5,097 bases of DNA, taken from the NCBI GenBank assembly GCA_900554595.1, contig USHZ01000139.1, positions 1 through 5,097 on the forward strand, in the 5' to 3' direction. Each line of letters begins with the position of its first letter. Within the stretch, counting starts at the first letter, position 1. Source of the DNA: an uncultured Collinsella sp. (GTDB lineage: Bacteria; Actinomycetota; Coriobacteriia; Coriobacteriales; Coriobacteriaceae). Shown here in pieces: positions 4,675 through 5,097 of the stretch. Made by a program: the position numbers and the translations under genes. The notes beneath the pieces were generated by a model. It was not told where the DNA came from. It saw nothing but the letters and a program-made list of their open reading frames with translations, and did no database searches.

Positions 4675-5097
4675 CTACAGCTCGTTGGCCGCATGATATG
4701 CCGTGCGGATGGCGCTGGCAATGTCGGCGGTGCGATCGCCCGAGCAGTCGCCCACGCAGGTCACGGGCACCGTCACGCCGTCCAAGTCAAACGCGTTGGC
4801 CTTGGAGCCCACGGCCATCACCACGTAATCGCAGGCGATCTTCACCGGCTCCTCGGCGCCGTCCTCGGTGGTGCGAACGGCCTCCACGCCCTCGTCGGTA
4901 ATGGCGGTCAGGCGGGTCTTAACATGCTGCTCCACGTTGTGCTCGGCAAAGTCGCTCATAATCAGCGGCAGAATGGTCTCGGACTCGCCCGCGGCAATCT
5001 TGTCGAGCATCTCCACGATCGCTACCTCGCAGCCGTGCTGCAGCAGGTACTCGGCAGTCTCGGTGCCCACCAGGCCACCGCCAATGACGGCGACGCG
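4675..5097 (-). CDS. FAD/NAD(P)H-dependent oxidoreductase (old yellow enzyme / dienoyl-CoA reductase type), C-terminal part
   Basis: The last 140 residues of a protein whose start lies beyond the right edge; the frame is open from the edge, and the GTG at 5070 is internal. The visible part opens with a Rossmann dinucleotide-binding motif, VAVIGGGLVGTETAEYL, followed by the acidic end of the second strand (VAIVEML). It continues with CDYVVMAVGSKAN and a VTCVGDCSG...A segment near the end, the pattern that contacts FAD in the glutathione-reductase-like fold. This order, ending about 25 residues after VGDC, fits the C-terminal half of large NADH:flavin oxidoreductases (FadH, BaiCD/BaiH, enoate reductases), whose missing N-terminal half would be an FMN-binding TIM barrel with an iron-sulfur cluster. 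A stand-alone pyridine nucleotide-disulphide oxidoreductase is the alternative. These enzymes reduce C=C bonds in the cytoplasm; the substrate cannot be told from this fragment. A terminator follows, so it is not part of the hydrogenase operon. Confidence 0.85.
   Translation of the reverse strand, partial: RVAVIGGGLVGTETAEYLLQHGCEVAIVEMLDKIAAGESETILPLIMSDFAEHNVEQHVKTRLTAITDEGVEAVRTTEDGAEEPVKIACDYVVMAVGSKANAFDLDGVTVPVTCVGDCSGDRTADIASAIRTAYHAANEL

Overview
The window comes from a GC-rich bacterium whose genes use mostly G/C third codon positions. The overall look is that of a gut Coriobacteriia genome of the Collinsella type; this is an inference from family resemblance and composition, not a demonstrated assignment. 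Every gene I can support lies on the minus strand, so biological order runs from the right end of the window to the left.

Right to left: (1) the 3' part of a flavin/NAD(P)H-dependent oxidoreductase of the old-yellow-enzyme/2,4-dienoyl-CoA reductase type enters at the right edge (4675-5097). It is followed by a GC-rich hairpin and then a textbook intrinsic terminator (4559-4602). (2) An AT-rich gap of about 330 bp (4230-4558) carries a probable promoter for the next gene, an unexplained plus-strand promoter-like pair, and no convincing gene. (3) A small protein with two helix-turn-helix segments (3825-4220) resembles the OrfA half of IS3/IS150-type transposases. It stands alone, with its own terminator 8 bp after its stop codon and no OrfB. 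(4) A leader of about 245 bp (3545-3790) holds an unusual arrangement of CAATTG and AACGTT boxes close to the next start codon. (5) A tightly packed operon then reaches the left edge. Its genes encode a 960-residue membrane protein that joins a NuoL/EchA-like proton-pumping subunit to a NuoH/EchB-like subunit, a NuoB/EchC/HycG-like iron-sulfur subunit with an Ala/Gly/Pro-rich tail, and the first 13 codons of a further gene.

The operon is the membrane arm and the first peripheral subunit of a group 4 (energy-converting, Ech/Hyc-like) [NiFe] hydrogenase or a close complex I relative. The order NuoL-like, NuoH-like, NuoB-like, next gene matches echA-echB-echC-echD, so the truncated gene is probably the NuoC/EchD-like subunit, with the catalytic large subunit beyond the window. 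Known relatives couple electron transfer between ferredoxin (or formate) and protons to ion pumping across the membrane. The fusion makes the pump and the quinone-site-like membrane subunit one chain, fixing their 1:1 ratio and adjacency. Translation is tightly coupled: the stop codon of the fusion gene is inside the ribosome binding site of the NuoB-like gene, and the next junction is a TAATG overlap.

The most notable points are the in-frame EchA-EchB-type fusion, a possible internal start that could release the second half alone, the orphan OrfA-like DNA-binding protein, and a 12-bp AACGTT-centred motif found just upstream of both that protein's gene and the hydrogenase operon. I did not find evidence of a wholly new type of system.
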